Of a stretch of DNA of 64,000 nt, positions 45,101 through 58,700 are shown piece by piece; position 1 is the stretch's first letter; every line of letters begins with the position of its first letter. The translations under genes and the position numbers were made by a program. Under the pieces are notes generated by a model. That model was not told the origin of the DNA. It ran no database searches and saw nothing but the letters and a program-made list of their open reading frames with translations. The stretch is taken from the NCBI GenBank assembly GCA_000149265.1, contig CH003417.1, forward strand, positions 385,954-449,953, written 5' to 3'. Source of the stretch: Ciona savignyi. Lineage: Eukaryota; Chordata; Ascidiacea; Phlebobranchia; Cionidae.

Positions 45101-48100
45101 TTGCTTAGATCATTAGTATATATTCCCTTTAAATAAAATATTATTTGCTTAGCTCATTAGTTTTGATTGACATGGGATCGAAACCAAGCGGCAAGCTAGT
45201 CTGTTGTGTCCATGGGCATGGTTCATTGGGGGTAAACAGAACTCAGAGGATTAATGGGTTAAATATAAACTGCTTAAACAAACTCGCTAGTTGTGGCCTT
45301 GGTCAAGCCAAGTGGACATCACCTAAACTAGTGAATTATTGGGTTCAACTTAAACTAAAGGACCACCCAATCATATACACAACAAATTGCAATAGCCCAG
45401 GTAACCCAATGATGGACATAAGGTAACCAGACTATTTCCTATACGCCTATTGCATGAGATAACCAGACTATTTTCTTAACGCCCATTGCATTTCCCGGAA
45501 AATTGAAGCAACAATTACCATTGCGCTGTTGATCAGGCTTTTGGTAAATGGGCTTGAATGTTAGTCTAAACAATATACAGTTAACCGAAATTCACCTGAG
45601 CTGGTTCAGGGGATTTTGAAACGAGAATTATATCCTCCAGCTTCGTTTTCTCTATATACCCTGTATCATTTTCGACACTGTAGACATCGTTGTGAACTTT
45701 CACAATTATACCCCTGAAATTTAAGACAAGATTAAGAATGCTAAATTGTCATTTTGTAAAGTAACTGTACAAATGGGCATGACACTCATTCTAAAGCCTA
45801 GACCTACAACGTGTATTTTTACCAATTACAAGAGAGAAAACAAATCAACTAATACCTGTAATACCAGCCATCATCCAAACTTCTAGCAAGTACTTCATCT
45901 CCAATGTCCACAGGTTTCCTAATCAAGAGAAATATTTTGTGAATCTTCAATCAACAAACATTTTTAACCGTTTTTCTGTAATTTTTAATTTTCAGTTCAA
46001 AATTATAGTCAACTAAGAACCAGGAATCAAAAGCTTTTTAAATGTACATTGCTTTGTATTAAAGAGCGACTAAAAGTAGCATACCATATCAGAGTTACAG
46101 AGATTTTGTAAGCTTTTCACAGTAATTATTTGCTAATTGTTTCCTTATTTTGTCAGTGGTTAACTTACACAGCCTTAGTGGCAGTGATTTTCAAGACTTA
46201 ACTGCAGCTCTCTTTTTATATTAGTACACAAAGAACCAAAAATGATTTACAAATGTCCAGGATTGAAAATTAAAATAAAAACCTACCTTGCTTCCACTTC
46301 GTTGACAGTATTTGTTGCCTTGTGTTCTAATCTAACAGTATTTGTTGATTTATCCAGTTCTATTATCGGCTTCGGCTAGAAGATATAGGACATTCATGTT
46401 TATCATTGTAAATGGAAAAACGTGAGAGAGTTCCTTCAGTTGTAGAACCCATTACTCTGGCTTCTCTTCATCGCATGATTCTTTTGCCTTTTTTTATATC
46501 CTATCCTATTATCCTACTGGGTTCTAGCAATATCAGCTAAAACGTTTTTACACCCACCCGGATCCAAATGTAATCTCATTTTTTATTGTTGTAACTATAA
46601 AAGTCCCTTTTTCTTTACTTCTTATTTGACGTCTATGTAATATACTGGATGTAAGTGAATAAAACCTAGTCTTATTCATTCTAATACTTAATTTGACAAG
46701 TACATTGTACCTAATTAATAAACAGAGCATATTCTAAGTATCGGGAGCGTAAATCATTAATTAATTAGGCACACAACACATATATTACAGGCAAAGTATC
46801 ATGATTGATGAAATATACTCAGAAAATAACCTTGTTAGATTTAAGTTCGTTCTGTTGTCTTGTCAAAGCATCAATGTCGAGTTTCACTTTTTCAAGGTTC
46901 ACGGAATGCTCATGTAATAACTGATTGGAAAAGAAAAGGAAAAAGAACAATGTTAAATAAAGGAGAGTTTCAACCACATGTTAATCAACACTATATTTTA
47001 AAAACCCCTTTTGAGTGCACACTATATGTTTCTGCAAGCAGAAACTAATGAGTTCCTAAGATACCTATCTAAACTTAATATCTATGTTTTCTGAATAATG
47101 TATTCCTGAAGTTATACAAAAAATACAATAAATAAATATCACCCATAATTCAGTACATAACAAAAAATAGGACACTTGAATTTGACCTTAAGATGAGAAC
47201 ACAAATGATTGTAGGATAGCTGGCTATAGGCTACGGTTGTGTCCTTGGTCAAGACTTAGGATAGGATAGGAAATTAATGTTTATCCCTGTTTATCCCAAG
47301 GGGGTTAACACACAGAATCGTCAGATCACCTCACGCCCACCGTCAGGTTACCGGAGCTACTGCAGTGTGTTGTATATGATTCACCTCAATTAGGTAGAAC
47401 CCTCTAATTCGCTGGGTTCAGGCAATGTCAGTATAGTGCATTGCCCAAAGACACAACAGACTAGCTAGCGATGGGTTTCGAACCTGCAACCCTTTGACTA
47501 ATAGGCTACGCACATAACCACTAGACTAACCTGTTAGATATAAAACTTATTATAAAAACCTGATTATGTGCTTGGTGTTCTTCTGCAGTATCATCCAAAG
47601 TGCTTTGAAAAAGTTGAATTGCCCCACACAACTCATCTATATGATCTAGTAAAAGATAGGATAAGATATTTAAGTATTATTTTAGTAAATGGAAAATGCA
47701 GGGAACATTGTGTCACAAATACAAAAGTTAGCTAGCTTTCTCACACGGTGACTTTTAGATTCTCAACTAAATAAACAGTCTGCATTAAACCATGAGACGT
47801 TTCTACAATTCAAAATTTTCTACAATTCAATAGCCAAGCTTTATCCACATGTATCGTAAGAAACCTCATGCTCACAATCGAGTTGCTGGAGTTTTTACAG
47901 CGTGTGGATGGTTTGTTACAGTGTGTGGATGATCTATTACAGTGTGTGGATGGTCTATAGCTAACTGGTTTTGTCCTTCGGCAAGGCAATTGACGGACAT
48001 TGTCTGAACCCAACGAAATAAATAGGAACATTTATGTAAAATTTCACATTTTCTGCACAATATGATTATTAAGGAAACTAACCTGGTTTTTCAGGGCTTG

Positions 48101-51100
48101 TTTTGTGATAAGTAGATGTTTGTCTAAAAATTAAAATAATTTAATTCTGTGTAAACCGTGCACTGAGAGTCATCCGAAGTAAAACAGAAGTCCACATACT
48201 TTCACCAATGAAAAAACAGGTCACAAATGAAAAAAACATATGTCAGAAGATAATAACACCCTGTTATAGCTTTAGGGACTATAGGTGAAAATGCAGTCTT
48301 CTAATAACTAATTAAATATTTCTGTTCGGACACACAAATTTTTTTATTTCCATTTCCACCAATTTTGTTTTAACTGGCACTCGATTTTGTTTAACTTTAT
48401 TTTGTTTCTTTATTTATTTGAACAAGATGCTTCATTACTATTATTATAGGAAAAATGAACTTTCACTACGAATTTTAAGTCTACAAATAAAATATCGAAT
48501 AAAAAATACTTTGTTTTGTTGCTATCTGGAAGATTCTTAATGAAGTCAAGAGCAAAGTAATGATGCATTTGACTGATTTTCACAAGTTTCTTTCTCGAAA
48601 GATTGGCTTTTATGCCATCGAAATAAACCACATTGTAGTTCTGCTTTTTCTGTAAAAAAATATAAAGATTATGTGTAAAAATATAAGACTATGTTTAAAT
48701 ATACACTATAAAGTAATAAGGACAATATAGAATAAGATTGAATAATCATGGTTTATGGTTATGAATGGAAAAACAGAAAAGCAATATCGCGCAGGTAACT
48801 GTTAGATTATCTGGAGCCCACTGTCAGTTTGTCGGAGCCACTGAAGTTTTTTCACCAAGGAACATACCGGTAATCAATTAGTAACATATCACAGTAAAAC
48901 AGAATAGAATAATGTAGGGAGCATTATCACATGGGTAATTAAAAGATGACCTTACACCTAATGCCAGGTTAACATTATCACCTAGTAACAGTTTACAGTT
49001 CACGAAAAATTGATTCCTTCACCTGATATTTTCCAGGAATGCCAACCACCACAGCTGGCACAAATACTTTCCTGCTATCTTGCTGGGCCAAAACATGGTC
49101 TTCAATCTAAAATCATAAAATGAACTCATCAGTACATTTTATCGTGAAAAGAAACAAGTTCAAAATAGAAGGGAAATCTAACTTTACAAGTACATATATA
49201 TTTTTTTGTAGATTTTAAACAGACTATGTTATATTGCAATAAAATAAATGAAAATTAAATCTTTCAAAATTGTTTTACTAATTACATATACAGTAATAAG
49301 TACTTAAATTACCTTAAGTCGCCTGTATGTGTCGTCACTTTCCTTCGGTATAACATATTTTGTTGGAACTACAGTTGTACCACCGTGTTTGTATGAAACC
49401 AAAGAAGTTTTGTCGTCAATTTGCTTCTTAATTTTTGCGCTGTAGTAAAATCCATCTGTTTCGTTACTGTGTGATAAACATAGATGTAAAATGGTAGTCA
49501 CATGTATAATGGGTGATAGATTTGTCAGATTTTCTATAAAGCAGTGGCGGAACTGGTATTCTAAAAATACCCATTTTTATATCCCCACCAGAGTTTTCTA
49601 TCCCAAGAAATAGCATGGTACATAAGTACCCCTTAATAGTAGTATTGCTTGACATAATCATGCAATACACCACGAATAATAGAAAAACGTTTTGTTGGCA
49701 TTAATAGTTTTTGGGCACAAAAGCAAGTTGTTTGATTGAGTCCTAAAACTTCAATTGACAATGTGATCACTTCGCTGTTTTATTCAATTGGTCATATTAA
49801 ATGTTAAGCTTCTAACCAATCTGGGTTGCAACACTTGTAGTTTGTGTGGTTGCTACACTATGTGCTAGTTACCATTGGCTTTAACAATCCCTCTTTTTAC
49901 CGGGGTAAGTTATGTGCTTGTCACCTTTTTACCGGGGTAAGTTATGTGCTTTTAATTTATGAAATTTGGAATATAAATCACCAAGACACCAAGACAAGTT
50001 ATGCACTTTAACCACTCGTCCCACAACTGTTATCGTTAATCCCTACATACCGAGCAATGTAGTTATGCTGGTGCACAACCTTGTTGTCTTTCTGTTTACG
50101 AGGCTTTGCGCTTAATTTTCTCGCGGCTTTCTGTATTTCAGCCGATTGTCGCAAATAACCTTCTCCTTAAAAATAAATATAGAAATGAGTGATTGGTTAG
50201 CTCTTATATTTAATAATTATATACAATTATTTTATCCAATAATTATATAAATTTTTGATGACGTGTTTTAGCGGCTGTTCGTCTTTGTTGTTTTAAGATT
50301 TGTTTGAATCGAAGATTTAAATTTTTTTTTTAAATTTGCATAAATAGAAAATTGAAAGAAAATTAAGGTAAATTTCAGGTGTGCCCGATAAACCTAATCG
50401 TATACAGCTTAAGTGTGGTGGCTTGAGTAAATGTACCTCTGTCAATTTCTTTAACCAAAGCATTTAATTCTTTGAGTTCAACTGGCCATCCAAGTCTATC
50501 AAATGCTTCCAGGATACCACATGTATTGTCTATATTTGACAAGTAGGAAATTGGCTTTGTGCTTCCAAATCTATGGGAGTATAACATATTGAATATAACA
50601 GATGTCATTAGATATTCTTGTTTATCCCTATGAATGGAAAAATGCAATGGGGTTACCACACATACAATTATTAAATTAGATTACAAATACATAAGGGAGC
50701 GTTCTCATAGGATAAGTGTTTATGATTTAGACATTCCTACAATTTTAGTAGAACCCATTATTCCACTGGATTTAGACGATGTCTGCTATTTATCGTTGCC
50801 CAAGGATACAACCGACCAGCTAGTGACAAGTTTCAAACCTGCAACCCTTCGCCTAAAAATTAATGCACTAACCCTCCAGGATATTTGGTCTGACATATGA
50901 AATGGCACTCCACAACAAATGCAATATAAATATCCAAAAATGGCTGTTGTAATCACCTCTCACGTTCCTCCTTTGACAAATTACTCCACACAATCCGATC
51001 CAATCTGTTCTCATATTGAATTAAAGTCGATCTTAACTTTTCATCATAATCAGGCAAGTTGACAGCTGATAGAATCAATAACTGCAAGCTTTCACTGGTT

Positions 51101-53335
51101 TTTGGTGTCTAAAATTGAGCAAGGAGAAATAAATAACAAAGCCATCAAACACTTTATTCAGGATAATATCCAATTTTTCTCCTTCATCATAGTTCTTTCT
51201 TTGTTGGAGTAAGAAAAATAGAGTAATTATTAGGAAAAAACAACAAGTTGACAGTTGATTCTATCAGCTGTCAACTAAAACCTAACCAAACAAGTTGACA
51301 AATGACACAACCAGAAACACTTTACTCTATTTTCTTTATCTGATTTTTTTGCTCCTTATAATTTTTACTATGTTGGAGTATACAAGATTAGAGTGATTAT
51401 AAAGAAAAACAACAGCATGAAAAAAAACGGAAAATTATTATTTTTTTACATAAATACACACACACTTGTAGTGTTGTGACCAAGTCAAGTCAAGTCATGG
51501 CATACGCAAGTCAAGTAAGTCAAGTAATTTAAAATCCAAGTCAAGTCAACATATAAAAGCTCAGTGTTTTTAAACTATTTTACAAATATTCGCTAGCTAG
51601 TTGGTTTCAATCCCAACACCCTTCGGCTGATGTTTTATGATTGGATAAATAAGCTAACCAGCTGCACAATAAACTCACATTATTATCTATTCCCTCTGTA
51701 GTAAGCTGAAGCACAGAAGGAGCTAACACATCGGAAATGGTAAGTTTCAGCGCGTCTAGTCCATTCTCTTGCAGCCAAAGAGTGTTTCTGATTTTAAGTG
51801 ACCTGAGAATTGTATTTGTTTGTGAATATATATTTTAAAAAAATCTGAAAAGATATATTTTTATTTCTGAATATATTATAGCTTATGCTGCATGCAATTA
51901 AAATAAGATAAATTCAAATAAGGGTAGAGTCCGACAGATGAGTCTGGTGGGTTAGTATGTTGTCTTTCTTTCAGCCGAAAGGGTTGCAGGTTGAAACTCG
52001 TTGCCAGCTACTCAGTTATGACCTAACCGAGCAGGTATAAGGGGTTCTACTAAATTAATGGACGTGTGTATTATATACAACACGATGCAATGGTCCGGTA
52101 ACCCGAAGGTGGGAACAAGGTAATCTGATGATTGCATGTGTGTTGTTTTGGTAATGCGGCATATAATAAGGTATACATTTTTAACACTATGTGTGGGAGA
52201 ACGACTGTTACTGGGTAATCGTCTAAACACCTCACAACCACTCATCTTGTAGGTCCTTTGCAGTTTGTTTTAACTTCCAGTATTTGATCAATTTATTTGA
52301 ATTCAGTGAAATAAGGAAATGTCCATTGAGTTCTTGATGTGGATTATAACTGCAGCAGAAAATAGTCATGGTGAAAGATGAACTAATTACCATCTGGTCA
52401 TGACTCTTGTTCGTTCAACTAATTCGACCTTTAAGCCCAAGGTTGTACGTTCTAAACTGGTCTCTAGCTAGATAGTTGTGTTTTTGGCAAGGCAAGTAGC
52501 AGAAAAAGCCAGTGGATTAATGAGTTCTAACGAAATTTAAGAACGTCTAAATCATACACAATAAAACTGCAATAGATCTCGTAACTACATTAAGAATGCT
52601 AGGTAATCTAACGATTTCCAAACTACTTTTACACTTTTCTATTCACTGGAATAAACATGAAATTGTATTTTGTCCTTTGATCCATAACTGGTGACCAGAC
52701 TTATATAACATGAGGGTGGGTTGATCCTTTCCATAAATCGTACTTAAAAATTGCTTTAAAAGTACAAAGATTTGGATAAACCTGTCATATTTTCTTTTTT
52801 GCTTTTTCTTTTTACTTTTTGGTTGTAAAGGCTCAACTCCTGCAAATTATATGAATTATCATAGCTATGATTCAAATGTTTTTACAAACAGTGCTCACAG
52901 AAAAGAGAACATTTTTTTAATAAAGATATGAAACATTTTTTTTGAGAAAGAAAAAGTTTTTTTTAAACTAGTAAACAAATATTATAAGGAGTAAGCATTT
53001 ATCAAAAATAATATAAAAGTCAGTGGCTTGCATATATTATGCAACATCAACCTATTTACACAAAAATAGTATCCAGCAAAACCAACTTAAGGTTTGGCAA
53101 TATTCTTCTTTTAAAACAATACACTTTTGTGCTAATGTCAAGATATTCCAAATAAAATAAAAGTCTTAATTTGACACAAAGTTAATGGTTCTGCATAGTT
53201 TTGTTTACAAACTATTATTTTTACACACAAAAATAAGGTATTTTTACACAAATTTAAGTTATTCGTACACCAAAATCTTTAATTAATTAAATTAAAAAAA
53301 CTCATTGCTGTATACATACCTGTTACATGAAACAT
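42115..53335 (-). CDS. DUF4537 (Tudor-like repeat) protein, 20 exons, complete
   Basis: Exons: 53335-53320, 52839-52782, 51802-51679, 51108-50957, 50570-50437, 50165-50051, 49466-49313, 49106-49023, 48649-48510, 48123-48083, 47645-47560, 46920-46831, 46375-46287, 45918-45856, 45713-45596, 44947-44810, 44129-44009, 43468-43343, 42976-42868, 42202-42115. All phases match; 2,046 nt, 681 residues. A Lys-rich start (PKSKKKKQKRK) is followed by a helical part (TLWLQENGLDALKL) like the VWA3-family N-terminus, a first Tudor-like unit (ETDGFYYSAKIKK; DHVLAQQDS), a coiled coil (EEHQAHNQLLHEHSVNLEKV), and a C-terminal series beginning with IGDEVLARSLDDGWYYRG, the DUF4537 signature. No VWA domain or MIDAS motif is seen. 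Likely an adaptor; molecular role unknown. Confidence 0.85.
43627..43893 (+). mobile_element. tRNA-derived SINE, plus
   Basis: Copy in the intron between DUF4537 exons 17 and 18, shortened before the tail (cctgtgtgttggggataaac). Confidence 0.8.
44426..44702 (-). mobile_element. tRNA-derived SINE, minus
   Basis: Nearly complete copy in the intron between DUF4537 exons 16 and 17; an older tail-first fragment lies directly before it at about 44285-44415. Confidence 0.8.
47257..47537 (-). mobile_element. tRNA-derived SINE, minus
   Basis: Complete copy whose head ends about 20 bp from DUF4537 exon 11 (47560). Confidence 0.82.
50600..50895 (-). mobile_element. tRNA-derived SINE, old, minus
   Basis: Diverged copy with tattcttgtttatcccta at the tail side and ccaggatatttggtctgaca at the head side. 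Confidence 0.7.
51476..51548. repeat. short (AAGTC)n-like repeat
   Basis: Imperfect pentamer and decamer runs around caagtcaagtcaagtcatgg in an intron of the DUF4537 gene. Confidence 0.8.
51929..52150 (+). mobile_element. tRNA-derived SINE, truncated, plus
   Basis: Head with agtctggtgggttagtatgt and part of the body; the 3' part is lost. A second old plus copy follows at about 52420-52665. Confidence 0.65.
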
Positions 53336-55744
53336 TTTCAACTATTTTCCTTAACTATTTTCTTTTACTGTACCTTTGCCTGTAAGCCTTAACCTACAGT
53401 CAAATCGTGTAACCCAAAACCATTTGTTATGAAAACAAGTCGAACAAAGGCTCTTCTTAAACAATGTTGTCTTAGAAAGGCTTTCTGAGGACCTGACTGT
53501 CCAAAGAAAAGATTCCTTAAGCCACTGTATGTGTAGGATTTGTATCGTAAGAGGGAGGAAAACCACATTGACAGATTTATGGTCAATAACTTTGTACTGT
53601 CACTTTTACATTTATTTGTTAACACACTACTTTTTTAAATTTTGAAATTCTTAGAGTTATTTTTTAATTCTTTTCATATCGAAATATCATTTTAAAATTT
53701 ACACACTAAAAATTAAAGTATTTTTAAGCAGAAATGAATCATGACTTAAAATATTCTAGTTAAAGATAAACAACAGTACTTAAAATTAATGGCACTAAAT
53801 TACTATGAGGTTTCGCCAAATTATCAAGCTTTTAAACTGGGTTGTGCAGTTTTTCTGATTTATTTTTTCTGCCGGTTTTATAATTAACTTTGAAGCAATC
53901 GTTTTTTTATTTGCCTAGCGTTCATTGAATAAAGAAACAATAAATCATCCCCTGTCCACAAACAGTCATTGTTTAAATTCAAACACATTTATTATAAGCG
54001 AATTTCAAAATCTCATTTGTTTTGTCACTGATATCAAAGTTGACAGATTACAAAATGTACAATAATCAATTGAGTAGGGCTTAACACTTACAACACAGTG
54101 TATTCGCAATATGGAATGGTAAATGTACATGAAAAATTTTGATGGGGTAATACCATTTCCAATCTATTAGACCTGGTACAGGGGTGTTAAGTAAATAGGG
54201 ATAGTATTGATAAGCACAGGGGTAATTACAGGAAGCATGGCATTTTGGTCTAAAATAGACAAGAAGCCAGGGAAAGTGCGAGTGTAAGATGGTGTGCTAA
54301 GAAAACTGTGTAAGTGAGTTTAAACTATAAACAATTAAGTAAGTTGTGCATCTATAAGAAAATAATACAAATATTAAACTTGTCATTTCTATATGCTACT
54401 AAATGACAAAATATTTTTAAAAATGTTTGGATCACTAAGCATGGAAAAAAATAAGATTTGAATAAGAAACACTACAGCCTTGATATGGAAAAAAAACATC
54501 ATGGAAAAAACATGGTTTATTTAGGCATTTCGATTGTATTTTTAGTCATCATCTCTAAGGCATCACCATTTCCAGCATAAATCAAAGCTGTTTTGTTTTA
54601 ATTAGAATCTCATTCTTTAATGTATAAATATAACTTTAACATTTGCATTTTTTAACTGAAGTGTACCCCTTAACACCCAATTTTAACAGTGTGTTATATG
54701 ATATCGGTTTACAAATTCAAAAGAAATGTAAATCTAAACGATGGTAAAAATTGTAGCCGGCAAAGTGACAAAAAAAATTATTGTATTGTCTGCGAATTCA
54801 CTAGAATGAAGTCTAATTTACCAACTTAAGGCACAAATGAAATGAAAGACAGTGACAAAGTAAACAAAACAAAATTTGAAAAGCAGTAATTCTACAAAAA
54901 ATAAACACACAGTCGAAACTTCTAATTAAAATTCGCAGCGAAAATATAATAAAAGTGAACTTAATTGAAAAACATCATAATTCTGTCATGCTTTTAACTG
55001 AGCATATAGTTACACTAATTTCAACAAAGAAAGATAACTAAACACAAAAGTACAGGTCAAAAAGTTTATTGATATTGTAATAAAGCAACCAGTATAGACT
55101 GGCCACATTAACTTTGTTTTGATAACCAAATAAAAGGTTTTTCATTAATATTTTTTGGCCTAAAAATTGAACAAAGATTGATAATCTCTGTTGATAAAAT
55201 CAGACATTATTTATGAGTGCAAGTAATAATTCTAAACAAGGTTTTCTTAAAAAATAAGCTTTTAAAAAACATAAAACATCATGACTAATGTAAATATAAA
55301 GCACGAATTATGCTGTTTTGCTTTTGAAAATAATTTGAAAACTTTTTAATTTTTTTTTTATAGGACTTCATCTGTATATTAATAAACTTTCTATACTAGA
55401 AGTGAAATAGTAACAAAAATCAGATAAAAATATCACTTTTACTACCTTGTGAATATAAACCACAAATCCCTATTACTACTGTTCATCTATAGTTTTAGGA
55501 GTGGAAAATCAAGAATTAGAATAGGTCATGATAAATAAAATTGGTAGGGATTTGTCCATGGTGACACACTGAGATCAGAAATGTATGACATGATATTGAA
55601 TTATTAGGAGCTTATCCAAGGCAAAATCAGCAGGTACTAGCAATGTAGTTCTTAAGGACCCTTACTTCAATTAAGACATCTAACAATATTTGCTAACTAT
55701 TCTAACGTGTACCACATTCCCATAGTCGGGTTTATGGTAAAAGT
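53336..55744. other. intergenic region between the two DUF4537 genes
   Basis: About 2.4 kb of AT-rich sequence. I see no conserved coding segment, SINE or array. The 3' part contains minus-strand AATAAA hexamers, for example at 55065-55070, about 680 nt after the stop of the second gene. The part next to 53336 should hold the promoter and 5' untranslated region of the first gene; an in-frame TAG nine bases before its ATG supports that start. Confidence 0.6.
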
Positions 55745-58700
55745 CTAGTCAGTTATCTGTTTGCTTCTGTAGAAAGCCACAGCAAGATCGTAATATTGCC
55801 GAGATATCCAGAAGCTTTGATCGGGGTTCACTTGTTCTGACCTGGGGATTTGGAAACGTTGTTATTAGTCAGATGTGGTAGGTAGGCAGGCAGGATAGTA
55901 ATGTTTAATTGCTGTATTCATGTTTAATATAAAAATGCAATGTGCATTATTACCGTAAAACAGGAGAAATCATTGTGAAACATGGGCAATCGCCAGATTA
56001 CCTGTGCCCACCGTCAGGTTACCGGAGCTATTGTTCTGTGTTATATAATTAAAACTTTTTTTAATTTAGTAAAACTTTTTAATCCATTAGGTTCGGGCTT
56101 ATGTGTAGTAACACTTTGCGTTTTTGTGTAGTTACACTTAGGCTTTTCCCTTTTATAGGATAAACATCAATATCTTATCTTATCATGAAAAACGTTACAT
56201 ATATTTGTTGTTTTATGTTCGAACCATTATATGATGGCATACCTGATACCATTGCAGAAGTTTACAACCAGATTATTCCCGTTTTGACTGGTTACACGAC
56301 CAGGGAGGTAAACTAGATTGATTGGATCAGCAATCGCAATAACGCTATCATCTAAGATCAAAGTAGAACAAAGTTATCACATGTTAAATTATAGTATAGG
56401 ATAGGATAGGATATTCATGCTTATCCCAGTGAATAGAAAAACCTAGGGGGTTACCACACGGGCAATCGTCAGATCACCTCGCGCCCATTGTCGGGTTACC
56501 GGAGCTATTGCAGTGTGTTGTACATGATAGACACGTTCTTTCAATTTGGTGGAACCCATTAATCCGCTGGGTTCATGTAATGTCCGTAAAGTGCCTTGCC
56601 CAAGGACACAACCGACTAGCTAGCGACCAGTTTCGCACCTGCAACCTTTCGACTGAAAGGCGACGCACTTAACCGCTAGACCAGCCGGCCGGACAATATT
56701 GGATTATTTAAGCAACTAGAAAACTCTATACTAAACAGAGGTAAAAACACAATATGTAAGCAGTTAATGAATTATTCAAGTAAATTCAGGACCTAAAAAA
56801 AGTAATAAAACACCATGTTTGCTCAGTAATTGGATTACAATCAAATCACTTTACTATGCCATTTTGCTACTATACCACTTTTACAGTACAGTATACTGTA
56901 GCCCTCGTTACTATGCCACTATCGACACTATACAACTTTATCCTGGTACAGACAAGTGGCATATGTTATATCGTATATATACACACTGAACAAAATACCT
57001 GGTCTGATATCTCGTTTACGACTATGTCCACCGAATATACAGCTGAGTTCCTGTTCACTAGTAGAGCCATCTGACCATTGTACAATATACTGGTGCCCAT
57101 TCCCAATCCGCTTCTTGCAAGAAGCTGGGATATATGGTAATTAGAGTTATTTCATTAGTGGATAGGATAGGATTATTATGTTTATCCCTGTGATAAAATG
57201 CAAGGGCCATTAATTAACACAGATAATCGTCAGATTTTCTCGAGCCCAATAGTATGAGAATAAAAGTTATTTCATTAGTGGATAGGATAGGACTTTTATG
57301 TTTATCCCCAAAGAAAAATGCAAGGGGCTTTAACACACAGGTAACTGTCAGATTTCCTCGCGCCCACCGCCGTTGTTATGTGTTGTGTATGATTCGCACG
57401 TTCCTTTAATTTAGTAAAACCCATTAATCCACTGGGTTTTTAGTGAATATATTGAGTTTGGTTTCGTTTCCTTGATATAGTTATGATGATTTGTTTTTTT
57501 TATAAAATACATGCCAGGAGAATAAAAAAATAATAAAAATAAAGGAAAAAGCAACGAAACTGCAAATTACAGTTTAAAAAAACATTATTATTATGATGGA
57601 TATTGTTGTGCTTTATTGTAAACAAAAATGTACGACACTTTTTACAAGATTAATCAACAGCACACTACTAAGATTATGTTTACTATAATGCCAACAAATT
57701 TTGCTGAGTTAGAAAAGAAAAACACACTACAGAATTATTTTCAGAAAAAAAGCAGGAAATAATTGCCAAAGCAACAGTGAGTGCTAAATAACACAAGTGT
57801 AAATAGAATTACCTAAGTTGTATTGTCCGTTCACGTTGGACCTTGCCACTATTGCTTCCCCAACCCAACGTTTTTCCTGTTTTACGATGAACTTGACGTC
57901 GAGGTCGTATTTGTGGGGGTGGATCTTGTACACCTGGGTGGAAATACATGGGGTTTAATCGGGAATATACGGTGTGCGAACATGGCTGGAGTCCTGGTGG
58001 GCTTACACACTGTACAGCTGGTTTCGATCAATGTTTACATAACTGTTTGTTTCCAGTTGATTTCGATTACTGTTTACACACTGTAGGCACAGCTGAAAAG
58101 CTGGAATCTACAGTTGGGGGTAGTTTTAATAACTGTTTACATAACCGTTTGTTTGCAGCTGATTTTGATCACTGTATACACACTGTAGGCGCAGCTAAAA
58201 AGCTTGGAATCTACAGTTGGGGTAGTTTCGATCACTGTTTACATAACTGTTGGTTTCCAGATAATTTCCATCACTGTTTACACACTGTACAGCTGGTTTC
58301 GATCACTGTTTACATACTGTTGGTGCACAGCTAAAAAGCTTGGAATCTACAGTTGGGGGGTAGTTTCGATCACTGTTTACATAACCGTTTGTTTCCAGCT
58401 GATTTCAATCACTGTTTACACACTGTAGGCACAGCTTAAAAGCTAGGAATATACAGTTGGGGGGTAGGAGATTAAACTCATTTAAACAAAAAGTGGCGGG
58501 ATCGAAACCAGCTGGTAGCTGATTGGTTGTAAAGTTTAACATACTATTTTGACTGGACATAAAAATCGACAAAATAAAATATTCTTTGAAACAAATTAAA
58601 TCCCATCCGATTTAGAAATTCACAAACCAAACTTACTTCTTCTCTTGGGATAACTGCTTCGCTGTTGTCATAGCAACGAGTCTGGTAACAATTGTTTTCT

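Noticed and set aside
53351-53625. Two overlapping minus-strand frames upstream of the DUF4537 gene
   Set aside because: No splice-compatible join to the gene and an in-frame stop before its ATG; treated as 5' flank.
57823-58428. Overlapping plus-strand frames rich in HCLHNC-type repeats
   Set aside because: They are created by the tandem array at 57985-58470 and run antisense to a supported exon.
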